Of a stretch of 64,000 bases of DNA, positions 1 to 9,269 are shown piece by piece. Within the stretch, counting starts at the first letter, position 1; the number at the start of each line of letters is the position of its first letter. Both the position numbers and the translations under genes were made by a program. Origin of the DNA: Bacteroides sp. (GTDB taxonomy: Bacteria; Bacteroidota; Bacteroidia; Bacteroidales; Bacteroidaceae); contig JAJQFD010000040.1 of the NCBI GenBank assembly GCA_021201335.1, forward strand, positions 124,001-188,000, in the 5' to 3' direction. The notes below the pieces were generated by a model, which made no database searches, was not told the origin of the DNA, and worked only from the letters and a program-made list of their open reading frames with translations.

Positions 1-116
1 ATAACACTAGATAACACTACATAAGTTTGAGATAACTTACTTTGTCCGATTTTATGCACTACTTTGCAATATCCAAGTTTGGGTGAAATGAAATTTACAA
101 TATAAAAACTCATAGT

Positions 117-2199
117 ATGACACGAATTATTATCTTGGCTATTACGCTACTACTTGCATTGACTGGTTCTGCACAAGTTCAGGTAAATGATACCATGTTT
201 CTTTTTCTGGACAGTATATATGCGGAACTTCCCGAAGTTATGATATCAGGTGAACGTCCTATAGTTAAAGCTGAAGAAGGCAAACTGATATACGACCTTC
301 CACGACTGGTAAATGCACTTCCGGTAGACAATGCTTATGATGCGCTCAAAGAATTACCGGGTGTGATTGAACAAAACGAAACATTAACACTCGCAGGAGG
401 TGGAGTTAATGTAATCATCGATGGAAAAGTTTCTACACTTACCCAAGGCCAGTTAACCACCTTATTAAAAACAATCCCCGTATCACAGATTCAAAATGCG
501 GAAGTGATGTATTCTGCTCCCGCACGTTATCAGGTACGTGGTCCGATGATTAACCTCGTGTTAAAAAAAGGAGATGGAGCGACTACGAAATTACAGGGTG
601 AAGTCTACTCCCTGTGGCAGCAAAAGCATTACGAAAAGTTAACGGAGCGTGCGAGCTTACTTTATTATTCCGCTAAATTCTCTACGGATTTACTTTACTC
701 TTACACTCATGGCCGTACTTGGTTCGGAATAGATAAAGAAGCATTGCACACCGTTAATGGAACTGTATATCCTATGAATCTGAGGGATAGAACCCGTTCT
801 CAGGGAAATACCCATAACATCCACTGGGGTATGGATTATAGCTTCACACCCCAGGATGTTTTGAGCTTTGTCTATACTTCGGAAATCAGTAACACGCATA
901 GTCATGCTAAGACATCCGGTACGGGAGTCTCTTCAAGCAGAAAGAAATCTGATAATTATCTGCATAACTTCAAACTCGATTATCGCACAGCTTTTGGTTT
1001 GAGTACTGGTGCTGAATTTACTTTTTACAAAGCCCCTGCCAACCAGAATCTGCTAAGTACATTAAATGATGAAACCGTAAATGCACGTTATGAAGATGAA
1101 CAACGTATTAATAACTGGAGATTCTATGCCATACAAGAACATTCCTTAAAAAACAATTGGGGATTAAATTATGGTGCCCATTATACAACAGCGGTGGATA
1201 ATAGCTACCAGTTCTATTATGATGGCGAAACAGATATTTTTGATCCTGATAAATCTATGAAATCACGTAAAAAAGAATATACCATCAATGGATTTGCAGG
1301 TTTCAATAAAACATTTGGTGATAAGCTTTCTATGGATGCATCGTTAGCGGCCGAGTTATATCATACCAATATTTGGGATGAATGGATGTTTTATCCCACT
1401 TTGAATCTTAATTATACACCGGCTCCCGGACATATTTTACAATTGGCTTTCTCCAGTGACAAAACTTATCCTTCTTACTGGGAGATGAATAATTCCGTTT
1501 CTTATATGAGTGCTTATACGGAAATCCATGGAAATCCGGATTTGAAACCCACTCAAGAGTATGAAACGAGTTTTACCTATATCCTGAAAGGAAAATATGT
1601 ACTGACAGCTTATTTCAATCATGACAAAGATTATTCAGTACAAACACTTTACCAGCGTCCTGATCGGTTAGTAGAAATTTATAAAACCTTCAATTTTGAC
1701 TATCGCCAACAGTTTGGCCTACGTGCCAGTATTCCACTTAAAATTGGTAACTGGTTGAATACCCGATTAACGTTAGTAGGTTGTCAGACCCGTGAAAAGG
1801 ACAGCGATTTCTGGGATACCTCATTCAATCGCGATAAATATTCCTTTATCGGTGTGATGAATAATACGCTTACTCTTTCTACTAAACCGGATTTACGATT
1901 GAATATCAATGGTTTTTATCAGAGTGGAGCTATCCAGGGTATTTTATGACTTGAGTCCTTCTTTCAATCTGGATGCTTCTTTACGATGGACATTTGCCGA
2001 TGAAAAGGCACAACTGACATTGAGAGGACTGGATTTATTTGAAACTTCATCCATAAAACCGAAGATTCGGTTTGAGAATCAAAACGTTACTAATAAATTT
2101 ACGCATCCAACCCGTGGATTTGAATTGTCATTTAGTTACAAGTTTGGTAATTATAAAGAGAAGAAGAGGGAAGATGTGGATACGTCGAGGTTTAAATAA
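117..2199 (+). pseudogene. TonB-dependent receptor-like outer-membrane beta-barrel protein, frameshifted
   Basis: This encodes an outer-membrane beta-barrel protein of the OMP_b-brl_3 / TonB-receptor type. It has a signal peptide (about residues 1-19, ending in GSAQ), a short plug-like region (LKELPGVIEQNETLTLAGGG, then VIIDGK near residue 100) and a long run of barrel strands. There is no carboxypeptidase-like N-terminal domain. The reading frame stops at 1947-1949, but the barrel continues in another frame from about 1944 to 2199. Removing one T from the T4 run at 1942-1945 restores ...GIYDLSPSF... and gives 693 residues, the full barrel with its C-terminal strand. No SusD partner is adjacent. 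Substrate unknown. The break is either real or a homopolymer sequencing error. Confidence 0.85.
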
Positions 2200-2225
2200 G
2201 GGATAAATTACTTTCATTACAATTT

Positions 2226-2256
2226 TTGCTTTATCCATTATTTAGCTCTAATTTTG
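2226..2256 (+). promoter_or_regulatory. Bacteroidetes-type promoter for the MFS gene
   Basis: TTG at 2226-2228, a 20-base spacer, then TAATTTTG at 2249-2256 (consensus TAnnTTTG). The predicted transcription start near 2263 falls on the ATG at 2262, so the mRNA would be nearly leaderless from that codon, or translation starts at the in-frame ATG at 2292. Confidence 0.6.
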
Positions 2257-2261
2257 CGCCC

Positions 2262-3482
2262 ATGAAAAAGAATCAAGCTTCAGGGCGCACTATGCACCCC
2301 TCTTCACCAAGCACTTTAGGAATTTTATTTTCACTTAGTCTGGCTCATCTATTTAATGATATGTTTCAATCAGTTGTATCGGCCAGCTACCCGGTTATTA
2401 AAGATAATCTGGCTCTTACTTTTAGTCAGATTGGGATGATTGCATTTATTTATCAGCTTTTTGCTTCGGTATTTCAGCCGGTATTGGGAATCGTGTTTGA
2501 TAAGCATCCTAAGCCCTGGTATTTGAGTATGGGTACTACTTCTACTATGATTGGGTTAATCATTATGGCTTATGCCGGATCGGTATATATGGTGGCAATT
2601 GCCGTTTCTTTCATTGGATTGGGATCGTCTATAATTCATCCGGAAGCTTCCCGATTGACACATTACGCCTCGGATGGCAAGCATGGGTTGGGACAATCTA
2701 TCTTTCAGGTGGGTGGAAATTTTGGGAGTGCCATTGGTCCCTTACTGGCTGCTTTGATTATAGCTCCGTACGGACAAAAATATATGTTGATCTTTGCCGG
2801 GATTGCCATTATCTCATTGGCAACCAAACGTCCCATTACCCGATGGTATAAAGATCGGATGAACCGGATCAGTATACCGGGAGTCAAAAAAGATGTAATT
2901 CATCGGGTAAGACTTACCAAACATCAGATTTATTATTCGCTGATTATTTTGCTGGTACTTATTTTCTCTAAGTATGTATATACGGCCAGTTTGAGTAATT
3001 TTTATACGTTTTATTTGATAGAGAAATTCAATGTGACCACTCAGCAATCCCAGTTCTTTTTGTTTGCTTTCTTGTTTGCTTCAGCGGTTGGAACTTTATT
3101 GGGAGGTCCTATTGGTGATAGGTTCGGCCGTAAATACGTGATTTGGTTTTCAATTCTGGGTACGGCTCCGTTTTCATTGTTAATGCCTCATGCTAATCTT
3201 TTCTGGACTTGTATATTAAGTATCCTGATTGGCTTAATCCTTTCGTCTGCTTTTTCTGCCATTCTGGTATATGCACAAGAGCTACTTCCTACGAAAGTCG
3301 GACTGATATCGGGACTTTTCTTTGGATTAGCATTTGGTATTGCTGGAGTAGCTGCGGCTATATTGGGAAATATAGCAGATAAAGAGGGAATAGAATATGT
3401 CTACAAATTCTGTGCTTATATGCCTCTGTTAGGATTTGTAGCTATCTTTTTGCCGAATGTAAAACCGCAAAGGAAAAGATAA
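2262..3482 (+). CDS. MFS transporter, fosmidomycin-resistance (Fsr) type
   Basis: A twelve-helix major facilitator protein of about 406 residues. The opening, LAHLFNDMFQSVVSASYPVI, is typical of the Fsr group of proton-driven exporters, as is the pattern of a D-x-H/K-P-K-P loop after helix 2 and GGPIGDRFGRK between helices 8 and 9. It would sit in the inner membrane. The open frame reaches a TTG at 2226, but that codon lies inside the promoter, so the ATG at 2262 (or 2292) is preferred. A bidirectional terminator follows the stop. Family membership is clear; the true substrate is not shown by sequence. Confidence 0.85.
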   Translation: MKKNQASGRTMHPSSPSTLGILFSLSLAHLFNDMFQSVVSASYPVIKDNLALTFSQIGMIAFIYQLFASVFQPVLGIVFDKHPKPWYLSMGTTSTMIGLIIMAYAGSVYMVAIAVSFIGLGSSIIHPEASRLTHYASDGKHGLGQSIFQVGGNFGSAIGPLLAALIIAPYGQKYMLIFAGIAIISLATKRPITRWYKDRMNRISIPGVKKDVIHRVRLTKHQIYYSLIILLVLIFSKYVYTASLSNFYTFYLIEKFNVTTQQSQFFLFAFLFASAVGTLLGGPIGDRFGRKYVIWFSILGTAPFSLLMPHANLFWTCILSILIGLILSSAFSAILVYAQELLPTKVGLISGLFFGLAFGIAGVAAAILGNIADKEGIEYVYKFCAYMPLLGFVAIFLPNVKPQRKR

Positions 3483-3490
3483 ATAAAAAG

Positions 3491-3525
3491 AAAAGCGAAT
3501 CCTTCGTTACTGGATTCGCTTTTTC
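3491..3525. terminator. Bidirectional rho-independent terminator
   Basis: A 12-bp stem (AAAAGCGAATCC, 3491-3502) pairs with 3512-3523 across a 9-base loop and has T-rich flanks on both strands. It lies between the convergent MFS and uxaC genes and can serve both. Confidence 0.85.
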
Positions 3526-3543
3526 ATTTAGTGGGTAGTATGA

Positions 3544-4950
3544 TTAAAATTCAAAGAATTTTTTAGCATTGTAATAGCTAATGTCTTCAATCATCTGATT
3601 GATTCTTTCCATTTCAGAGGCAGGAAGCTCACCGTTTTCTACATCACGTCCAACCAGGTTACACAGCGTACGACGGAAATATTCATGACGTGGATATGAG
3701 AGGAATGAACGGGAATCAGTCAACATACCTACGAAGCGACTCAGTAAGCCAAGTACTGAAAGTGCATTCATTTGTTTTTCCATACCATCTTTCTGATCCA
3801 GGAACCACCAGCCGGAACCAAACTGTATTTTACCAGCTACTGTTCCATCCTGGAAGTTACCTAGCATCGTAGCAATTACTTCATTTGCACATGGATTCAG
3901 GTTGTAAAGAATGGTTTTAGTTAGTTTACCTTTGGAATTCAGACGATCGAGGAATTTTGATAAGGCTTTCGCAGTATTGAATTCACCAATTGAATCGAAA
4001 CCGGTATCTGCACCCAGCAGCTTGAACATCTTGCTGTTGTTGTTACGAATAGCACCGTAATGGAACTGTTGTGTCCAACCCTTTTCGTAGTCCATTTCAC
4101 CAAATACAACCAACATGGCTGATTTGAATTTCAAGACTTCTTCTTTACTTAATTCAGTGCCACCGTATACTTTATTGAAAATAGCTTTGATTTCAGCTTC
4201 CGTGTAATCTTCTGCATAGAATTCTTCAATACCATGGTCAGAAAGTTTACATCCCTGTTCCGCAAAGAAATCATGGCGTTTGCGAAGCGCGGTAATCATA
4301 TCGTCAAAGGTAGAAATGGTTACACCACTTACCTCAGCTAATTTTTCTACATAAGCACGGAAGTCGGCAGATACTTCTACAGCCATCGCTTTGTCAGGAC
4401 GCCAGGTAGGAAGCATCTTAATTTCGAATCCGCTTTCACGGGTTTTAATATGATATTCCAGTGAATCGATTGGATCATCTGTGGTACATACCACTTCTAC
4501 TTTGTAGCGACGCATCATTCCACGTGCCGAGTACTCCGGTTGAGTCAGCTTCTCATTACATTCGTCAAAGATTTCACGGGCAGTTTCCGGCTTTAGAATT
4601 TTTTCAATCCCAAAAGCTGTCTTAAGTTCCAGATGTGTCCAGTGATACAAAGGATTTCTCATGGTGTAAGGTACAGTCTCAGCCCATTTCTCAAATTTTT
4701 CCCAGTCGGAAGTATCCTTACCAGTACAGTAACGTTCATCAATACCGTTGGTACGCATAGCGCGCCATTTATAATGGTCACCCCCAAGCCATATTTCTGT
4801 TAATGATTGGAACTTATGGTCGTCAGCAACCATTTGAGGGATCAGGTGACAGTGATAGTCGATAATTGGCATTTTTGCCGCATGTTCATGATATAACTTT
4901 TGTGCAGTTTCGGTTTGCAGCAAAAAGTTCTCATCCATAAATTTTTTCAT
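3544..4950 (-). CDS. uxaC: Glucuronate (uronate) isomerase
   Basis: UxaC interconverts D-glucuronate with D-fructuronate and D-galacturonate with D-tagaturonate, the entry step of the cytoplasmic hexuronate pathway. The 468-residue length is normal for the family. The N-terminal IIDYHCHLIP carries the metal-binding His pair (H33, H35) of this amidohydrolase-fold enzyme, and the characteristic LGGDHYKWRAMRTNG follows. The start at 4950 (MKKFMDENFLL) fits the family. It is transcribed away from a LacI-type regulator and uxaB, so the intergenic region 4951-5146 is the likely control region of the locus. A consensus promoter lies at 5070-5099 on this strand, giving a leader of roughly 110 bases. 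Confidence 0.97.
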   Translation of the reverse strand: MKKFMDENFLLQTETAQKLYHEHAAKMPIIDYHCHLIPQMVADDHKFQSLTEIWLGGDHYKWRAMRTNGIDERYCTGKDTSDWEKFEKWAETVPYTMRNPLYHWTHLELKTAFGIEKILKPETAREIFDECNEKLTQPEYSARGMMRRYKVEVVCTTDDPIDSLEYHIKTRESGFEIKMLPTWRPDKAMAVEVSADFRAYVEKLAEVSGVTISTFDDMITALRKRHDFFAEQGCKLSDHGIEEFYAEDYTEAEIKAIFNKVYGGTELSKEEVLKFKSAMLVVFGEMDYEKGWTQQFHYGAIRNNNSKMFKLLGADTGFDSIGEFNTAKALSKFLDRLNSKGKLTKTILYNLNPCANEVIATMLGNFQDGTVAGKIQFGSGWWFLDQKDGMEKQMNALSVLGLLSRFVGMLTDSRSFLSYPRHEYFRRTLCNLVGRDVENGELPASEMERINQMIEDISYYNAKKFFEF

Positions 4951-5069
4951 TCTTCTGTGTTTTTGGTATATAATTAAAAATTACTTTCTGTTTGCCTTAT
5001 TATATAATGTTGATTATTAGCGGAATAGGGTTAGGTTGATATTTTAGTTTTATTAACCGTTATCGAACA

Positions 5070-5099
5070 CAAAAATAAATCTTTTACTTGTTGCACCAA
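5070..5099 (-). promoter_or_regulatory. uxaC promoter
   Basis: On the minus strand: TTG (5099-5097), a 19-base spacer, then TATTTTTG (5077-5070), matching TTG-N19-21-TAnnTTTG. It overlaps the divergent promoter of the LacI-type gene, so one bound repressor could affect both. Confidence 0.6.
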
Positions 5100-5116
5100 A
5101 ATTATTCGTATATTTG
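5088..5116 (+). promoter_or_regulatory. Promoter of LacI-type regulator and uxaB
   Basis: TTG at 5088-5090, an 18-base spacer, then TATATTTG at 5109-5116. The predicted start near 5123 leaves a leader of about 24 bases before the ATG at 5147, and this rules out the open-frame TTG at 5114 as the start codon. Confidence 0.6.
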
Positions 5117-5146
5117 CCGCAAACATTTATGATATTTAACGCTTCC

Positions 5147-6208
5147 ATGGAAAACAAGAACTACACGATTAAAGATATTGCCCGCATGGCAGGTGTGTCT
5201 GTCGGAACAGTTGATCGTGTATTGCATAACCGGGGAGCCGTTTCCAAAACCAGCCTGGAAAAAGTTAGGAAAGTAATCGAATCCATTGACTATCGTCCAA
5301 ATATGTTTGCCATTGGTCTGGCAGCTAAAAAGAAATATACTTTTTTTTGTGCCCTTCCTTACTACTCGGAAGGAGATTACTGGCATACTATCGCACAGGG
5401 TATTAATCGTGCGGCGCGCGAATTGCAACCTTTCAATATAAGTATCCAATTCGCTCATTACAAACACAGTGATGAAACGTCTTATAAGGAGGTTTGTGAA
5501 GAGTTGTCTCAAACACAGGCTGATGCTGTATTGCTCGCGCCGATAGTTAGAGGTATAACCCGAAACTTGGCTAGGACACTGGACGAACGGAATATATTTT
5601 ATGCATTTATCGATCATAACATCCATGATACTCAGGCACTAGTATATATCGGACAGGATTCTTACATGAGCGGCTATATCGCCGGTAAAATCCTGATGAA
5701 TGATTTTGAAGAAGGTCAGGAAGTCGCTCTCTTTTTAAATAATAACAAAGATAATCCTGCGGAAATACAAATGCAGCGAAGAATCGAAGGCTTTACTCAT
5801 TATATATCAGAGGAATACAAAGGAGTAACCACCCATGAAGTCGTTTTAAACAAGGAGCATACCGATGAAAACAAAGGGATATTAGATCGCTTTTTTCAGA
5901 ATCATCCGAATGTACAGTTAGGGGTTGTCTTTAATTCCCGTGTACATCATATCGGCGATTATCTACAAGCATCCGGCAGAAGACTAAAAAGCTTGGTGGG
6001 GTATGACTTACTGCAGAGGAATGTTGAATTATTGAAGTGCAATCATGTAAAATATTTGATTGGGCAACGACCTGCGTTACAAGGTTACTATGGAGTAATG
6101 GCTTTATGTGATAAAGTCGTATTTAAACGGGAAATATCACCTATTAAATACATGCCGATTGATATTTTAATGAAAGAAAACATCGACTACTATTTTGAAT
6201 TCGAATAA
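5147..6208 (+). CDS. LacI-family transcriptional regulator of the uxa locus
   Basis: A DNA-binding regulator with an N-terminal LacI helix-turn-helix (YTIKDIARMAGVSVGTVDRV, about residues 6-25, then the hinge-helix region ending DYRPN) followed by a periplasmic-binding-protein-like sensor domain of about 300 residues. It begins at the ATG at 5147; upstream in-frame codons fall in the promoter. It lies 27 bases ahead of uxaB and is divergent from uxaC, which makes it the probable hexuronate-responsive regulator of both (inference). The ligand, perhaps tagaturonate or fructuronate, cannot be read from the sequence. Confidence 0.93.
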   Translation: MENKNYTIKDIARMAGVSVGTVDRVLHNRGAVSKTSLEKVRKVIESIDYRPNMFAIGLAAKKKYTFFCALPYYSEGDYWHTIAQGINRAARELQPFNISIQFAHYKHSDETSYKEVCEELSQTQADAVLLAPIVRGITRNLARTLDERNIFYAFIDHNIHDTQALVYIGQDSYMSGYIAGKILMNDFEEGQEVALFLNNNKDNPAEIQMQRRIEGFTHYISEEYKGVTTHEVVLNKEHTDENKGILDRFFQNHPNVQLGVVFNSRVHHIGDYLQASGRRLKSLVGYDLLQRNVELLKCNHVKYLIGQRPALQGYYGVMALCDKVVFKREISPIKYMPIDILMKENIDYYFEFE

Positions 6209-6235
6209 CACATATATCATTAACAAAGAATAAAA

Positions 6236-7675
6236 ATGAAAGAATTAAACAGAAAAACTGCTCAGGTTAACACGTACCCTGAACGTGTCATTCAATTTGG
6301 TGAAGGTAACTTCTTACGTGCATTTGTAGACTGGATTATCTACAACATGAATGAAAAAGCAAACTTTAATAGTAGTGTAGTGGTGGTTCAGCCCATTGAA
6401 AAAGGAATGGTAGACATGCTGAATGCCCAGGATAATCTGTATCATGTTAACCTTCAGGGATTGGACAAGGGTAAAGTTGTCAATGATTTAACCCTGATTG
6501 ATGTGATCAGCCGTTCTTTAAATCCTTATACACAGAATGCTGAGTTCATGAAACTGGCCGAACAACCCGAAATGCGTTTTGTTATCTCGAATACAACTGA
6601 AGCCGGTATCGCTTTTGATCCTTCCTGCAAATTGGATGATGCTCCGGCTTCTTCCTATCCAGGTAAGTTAACTCAATTATTATATCATCGTTTTAAAACT
6701 TTTAATGGAGATAAAAGCAAAGGTTTGATCATTTTCCCTTGCGAATTGATCTTCCTGAACGGACATAAACTCAAAGAAACAATCTATCAATATATCGATC
6801 TCTGGAATCTAGGCCAGGAATTTAAGACTTGGTTTGAAGAAGCTTGTGCAGTATATGCTACATTAGTAGACCGTATTGTACCTGGATTCCCCCGCAAAGA
6901 CATTGCAGGAATCAAAGAAAAACTTCAATACGATGATAACCTGGTTGTTCAGGCTGAGATTTTCCACTTGTGGGTTATTGAAGCACCGCAGGAAGTTGCC
7001 AAAGAATTCCCTGCAGATAAAGCTGGACTAAATGTGCTGTTCGTACCATCGGAAGCTCCTTATCACGAACGTAAGGTTACTTTGCTGAATGGCCCTCACA
7101 CCGTATTGTCTCCGGTTGCTTTCCTTTCCGGTATTAACATTGTGCGCGACGCCTGTCAACATCCGGTCGTTGGTAAATACATCAGCATGGTTATGTTCGA
7201 AGAATTGATGGAAACATTGAACCTCCCGAAAGATGAACTTCAGAAGTTTGGAGAAGATGTGCTGGAACGTTTCAACAATCCGTTTGTTGACCATGCGGTT
7301 ACTAGCATCATGCTGAATTCATTCCCTAAATATGAAACCCGTGATCTTCCGGGATTGAAAACTTACCTCGAGCGCAAAGGTAAACTTCCCAAAGGCTTGG
7401 TGTTGGGTCTGGCTGCAATTATTACTTATTATAAAGGCGGTGTACGTGAAGATGGTACTGAAATAGTTCCCAATGATGCTCCTGAAATCATGAATCTGTT
7501 GAAAGATCTTTGGGCTACCGGTGATACACGGAAAGTCGCTGAAGGTGTCTTGGGAGCTAAATTCATCTGGAATGAAGATCTGAATCAGATTCCGGGCTTA
7601 ACAGATGCAGTTGTTGCTGATCTGAATTCAATCCAGGAAAAAGGAATGCTGGAAACTGTAAAAGCAATTGTTTAA
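6236..7675 (+). CDS. uxaB: Tagaturonate reductase (altronate oxidoreductase)
   Basis: UxaB reduces D-tagaturonate to D-altronate with NADH in the galacturonate branch. The 479-residue protein belongs to the long-chain mannitol dehydrogenase family. Its N-terminal nucleotide-binding stretch is VIQFGEGNFLRAFVDW (residues 18-33), and NGPHTVLSPVAFLSG around residue 285 is in the substrate-binding helical domain. It is cotranscribed with the LacI-type gene just upstream and followed by a structured region and a strong terminator. The next step, altronate dehydratase (UxaA), is not in the window. UxuB-type fructuronate reductases are close relatives, but the neighbours and N-terminus favour UxaB. 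Confidence 0.93.
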   Translation: MKELNRKTAQVNTYPERVIQFGEGNFLRAFVDWIIYNMNEKANFNSSVVVVQPIEKGMVDMLNAQDNLYHVNLQGLDKGKVVNDLTLIDVISRSLNPYTQNAEFMKLAEQPEMRFVISNTTEAGIAFDPSCKLDDAPASSYPGKLTQLLYHRFKTFNGDKSKGLIIFPCELIFLNGHKLKETIYQYIDLWNLGQEFKTWFEEACAVYATLVDRIVPGFPRKDIAGIKEKLQYDDNLVVQAEIFHLWVIEAPQEVAKEFPADKAGLNVLFVPSEAPYHERKVTLLNGPHTVLSPVAFLSGINIVRDACQHPVVGKYISMVMFEELMETLNLPKDELQKFGEDVLERFNNPFVDHAVTSIMLNSFPKYETRDLPGLKTYLERKGKLPKGLVLGLAAIITYYKGGVREDGTEIVPNDAPEIMNLLKDLWATGDTRKVAEGVLGAKFIWNEDLNQIPGLTDAVVADLNSIQEKGMLETVKAIV

Positions 7676-7682
7676 TATGGCA

Positions 7683-7810
7683 GTGGATTAAGTATCGGAA
7701 AGGCGATTGCTTAACTAATAAATGCCGGTTGCATTTACATCAAATTCCGATAGTATTAACCTTAACTTCCGGTTGCAATTTTTGAGAACTTAATCCGTAC
7801 TATTGATATA
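7683..7810 (+). other. Structured 3' region downstream of uxaB (candidate RNA)
   Basis: Between the uxaB stop and its terminator are three nested inverted repeats: GGATTAAGT (7685-7693) with ACTTAATCC (7798-7806), TATCGGAA (7693-7700) with TTCCGATA (7745-7752), and the hairpin TAAATGC/GCATTTA (7719-7725/7731-7737). The outer two stems share base 7693, so one base pair is lost in the joint fold. CCGGTTGCA also occurs twice. No open frame explains it. It could be a 3'-UTR-derived RNA, an mRNA-stabilising structure, or a decayed mobile repeat. Confidence 0.45.
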
Positions 7811-7848
7811 AAAAAGCTGTTCGTAACCCATTCGAACAGCTTTTTTTT
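7811..7848 (+). terminator. Rho-independent terminator of the uxaB unit
   Basis: A 13-bp stem (AAAAAGCTGTTCG at 7811-7823, partner 7833-7845) with a 9-base loop and an eight-T run at 7841-7848. Confidence 0.9.
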
Positions 7849-7891
7849 GCAAAACACTTGATCAACTATTTTGCGTTAATATTTTAGGGTA

Positions 7892-8566
7892 TTACCTCTC
7901 TGATCCTAAGTATTTCCAAACGACAGCACTACATATAGCACCCACAAACGGAGCTACAATAAACAACCATAGCTGACTAAGTGCTGCACCTTTTTCGAAA
8001 ATAGCCGGACCTATACTACGAGCAGGATTTACGGATGTTCCTGTGATGGGGATGCAAACAATATGGATTAATACCAGAGTTAAACCGATAGCAAGACCAG
8101 CCATTGCCGAATTGCCTTTTTTATTATCAGTTACTCCCAGTACTACCAATACAAAAATGAAGGTGAAGATAGCTTCGGCAAGGAAAGCTGTTAAAGTAGA
8201 TGTTGATTCACCGTATCCGTTTGCTCCGGTGAACGTACCGCCAGGATCAACAGCATAACCGGATATCAGTAAATAAATGATTGTAGAGCCAATAATGGCA
8301 CCAATCACCTGGAACATCATATACATAAGAGCGTCTTTTGCATTCATTCGTCCGCTAATAAGGCAGCCTAATGTAATGGCCGGATTGATATGGCAACCGG
8401 AAACTCCTCCGATAGCATAAGCCATAGCTACCACTGATAAACCAAATGCAAATGCGACTGTAAGGACTTGGGCTGTGGTACCAACACCGCCGTTAAATAC
8501 GGCGCTACCACAACCGAGTAAAACCAGAACCATTGTTCCGATCATTTCAGCAATGTACTTTTTCAT
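7892..8566 (-). CDS. aqpZ: Aquaporin Z, MIP-family water channel
   Basis: An inner-membrane water channel of 224 residues with six transmembrane helices. Both half-helix NPA boxes are intact: CHINPAITLG (N61-A63) and SVNPARSIGP (N180-A182). The Cys three residues before the first NPA and the ARS after the second resemble AqpZ-type water channels rather than glycerol facilitators, which have bulkier insertions. It appears to be a single-gene unit; the YqgE gene upstream on the same strand is 73 bases away. Confidence 0.93.
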   Translation of the reverse strand: MKKYIAEMIGTMVLVLLGCGSAVFNGGVGTTAQVLTVAFAFGLSVVAMAYAIGGVSGCHINPAITLGCLISGRMNAKDALMYMMFQVIGAIIGSTIIYLLISGYAVDPGGTFTGANGYGESTSTLTAFLAEAIFTFIFVLVVLGVTDNKKGNSAMAGLAIGLTLVLIHIVCIPITGTSVNPARSIGPAIFEKGAALSQLWLFIVAPFVGAICSAVVWKYLGSER

Positions 8567-8639
8567 GTGTTTTTTAATTCATTAATAATAGTAGTTGATC
8601 GTTTTTGTGTTTTTTGCTAAGATAATATATTTTATTAAA

Positions 8640-9227
8640 TCAGTTCAGTGTTGGAATCTGTGGAAAACGAGACCATGTTTCGTATTTACTTCCCAGGTTT
8701 TTCAATGATTTCTTCCATAAAGTATCGGTCTTTTTCGACATAAGCATAGGAGTTTCCTCTTTACTGATAATCCACGTGTTTTCTTTAATCTCCTGGTCGA
8801 GTTGTTCAAGATCCCATCCTGAGTACCCTAAAAAGAATTTCAGGATACCTTCCACTTTGTTTCCTTGTAATATATAATCTTTGACTACAGAAAAATCTCC
8901 ATTTAAATATAACCCTTGCGATACAGGTAATGCACCCGGAATACCAGATAATGTATGCAAATAAAATAAGGTATCAGTCCCAATCGGTCCACCCTTGTAC
9001 AAGGGAATATCATCCAAATATTTAAAATCTTTAATAACTTCATTTAATAATAAAGGAAGTCGTTTGTTCATAATAAGGCCCATGCTTCCTTCCCGGGTAT
9101 GATCGATCAGCAAAACGACTGATCTCCCGAAGGTAGCATCCCTTAAGAAAGGTTCCGAAATAAGAATCTTACCTCTTGAAGGGAGTATATCATTTGACTT
9201 GATTTCAAAAATATTTGCATGATCCAT
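8640..9227 (-). CDS. YqgE/AlgH family protein
   Basis: A 195-residue cytoplasmic protein of the YqgE/AlgH (DUF179) family. Motifs are [20 protein letters not shown] near the start, then GSMGLIMNK and [16 protein letters not shown] in the first half. The family is widespread and its biochemical role is unresolved. No mukB- or yqgF-type partner is adjacent. The aminotransferase gene ends upstream 42 bases away on the same strand, so the two may share a transcript. Confidence 0.9.
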   Translation of the reverse strand: MDHANIFEIKSNDILPSRGKILISEPFLRDATFGRSVVLLIDHTREGSMGLIMNKRLPLLLNEVIKDFKYLDDIPLYKGGPIGTDTLFYLHTLSGIPGALPVSQGLYLNGDFSVVKDYILQGNKVEGILKFFLGYSGWDLEQLDQEIKENTWIISKEETPMLMSKKTDTLWKKSLKNLGSKYETWSRFPQIPTLN

Positions 9228-9269
9228 ACATCGAATATAGAAAATATTTTATTACGAGCCAAACTTATT

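Noticed and set aside
5102-5626. 174-residue open frame on the minus strand
   Set aside because: It overlaps the LacI-type gene fully and covers the promoter region; no domain likeness.
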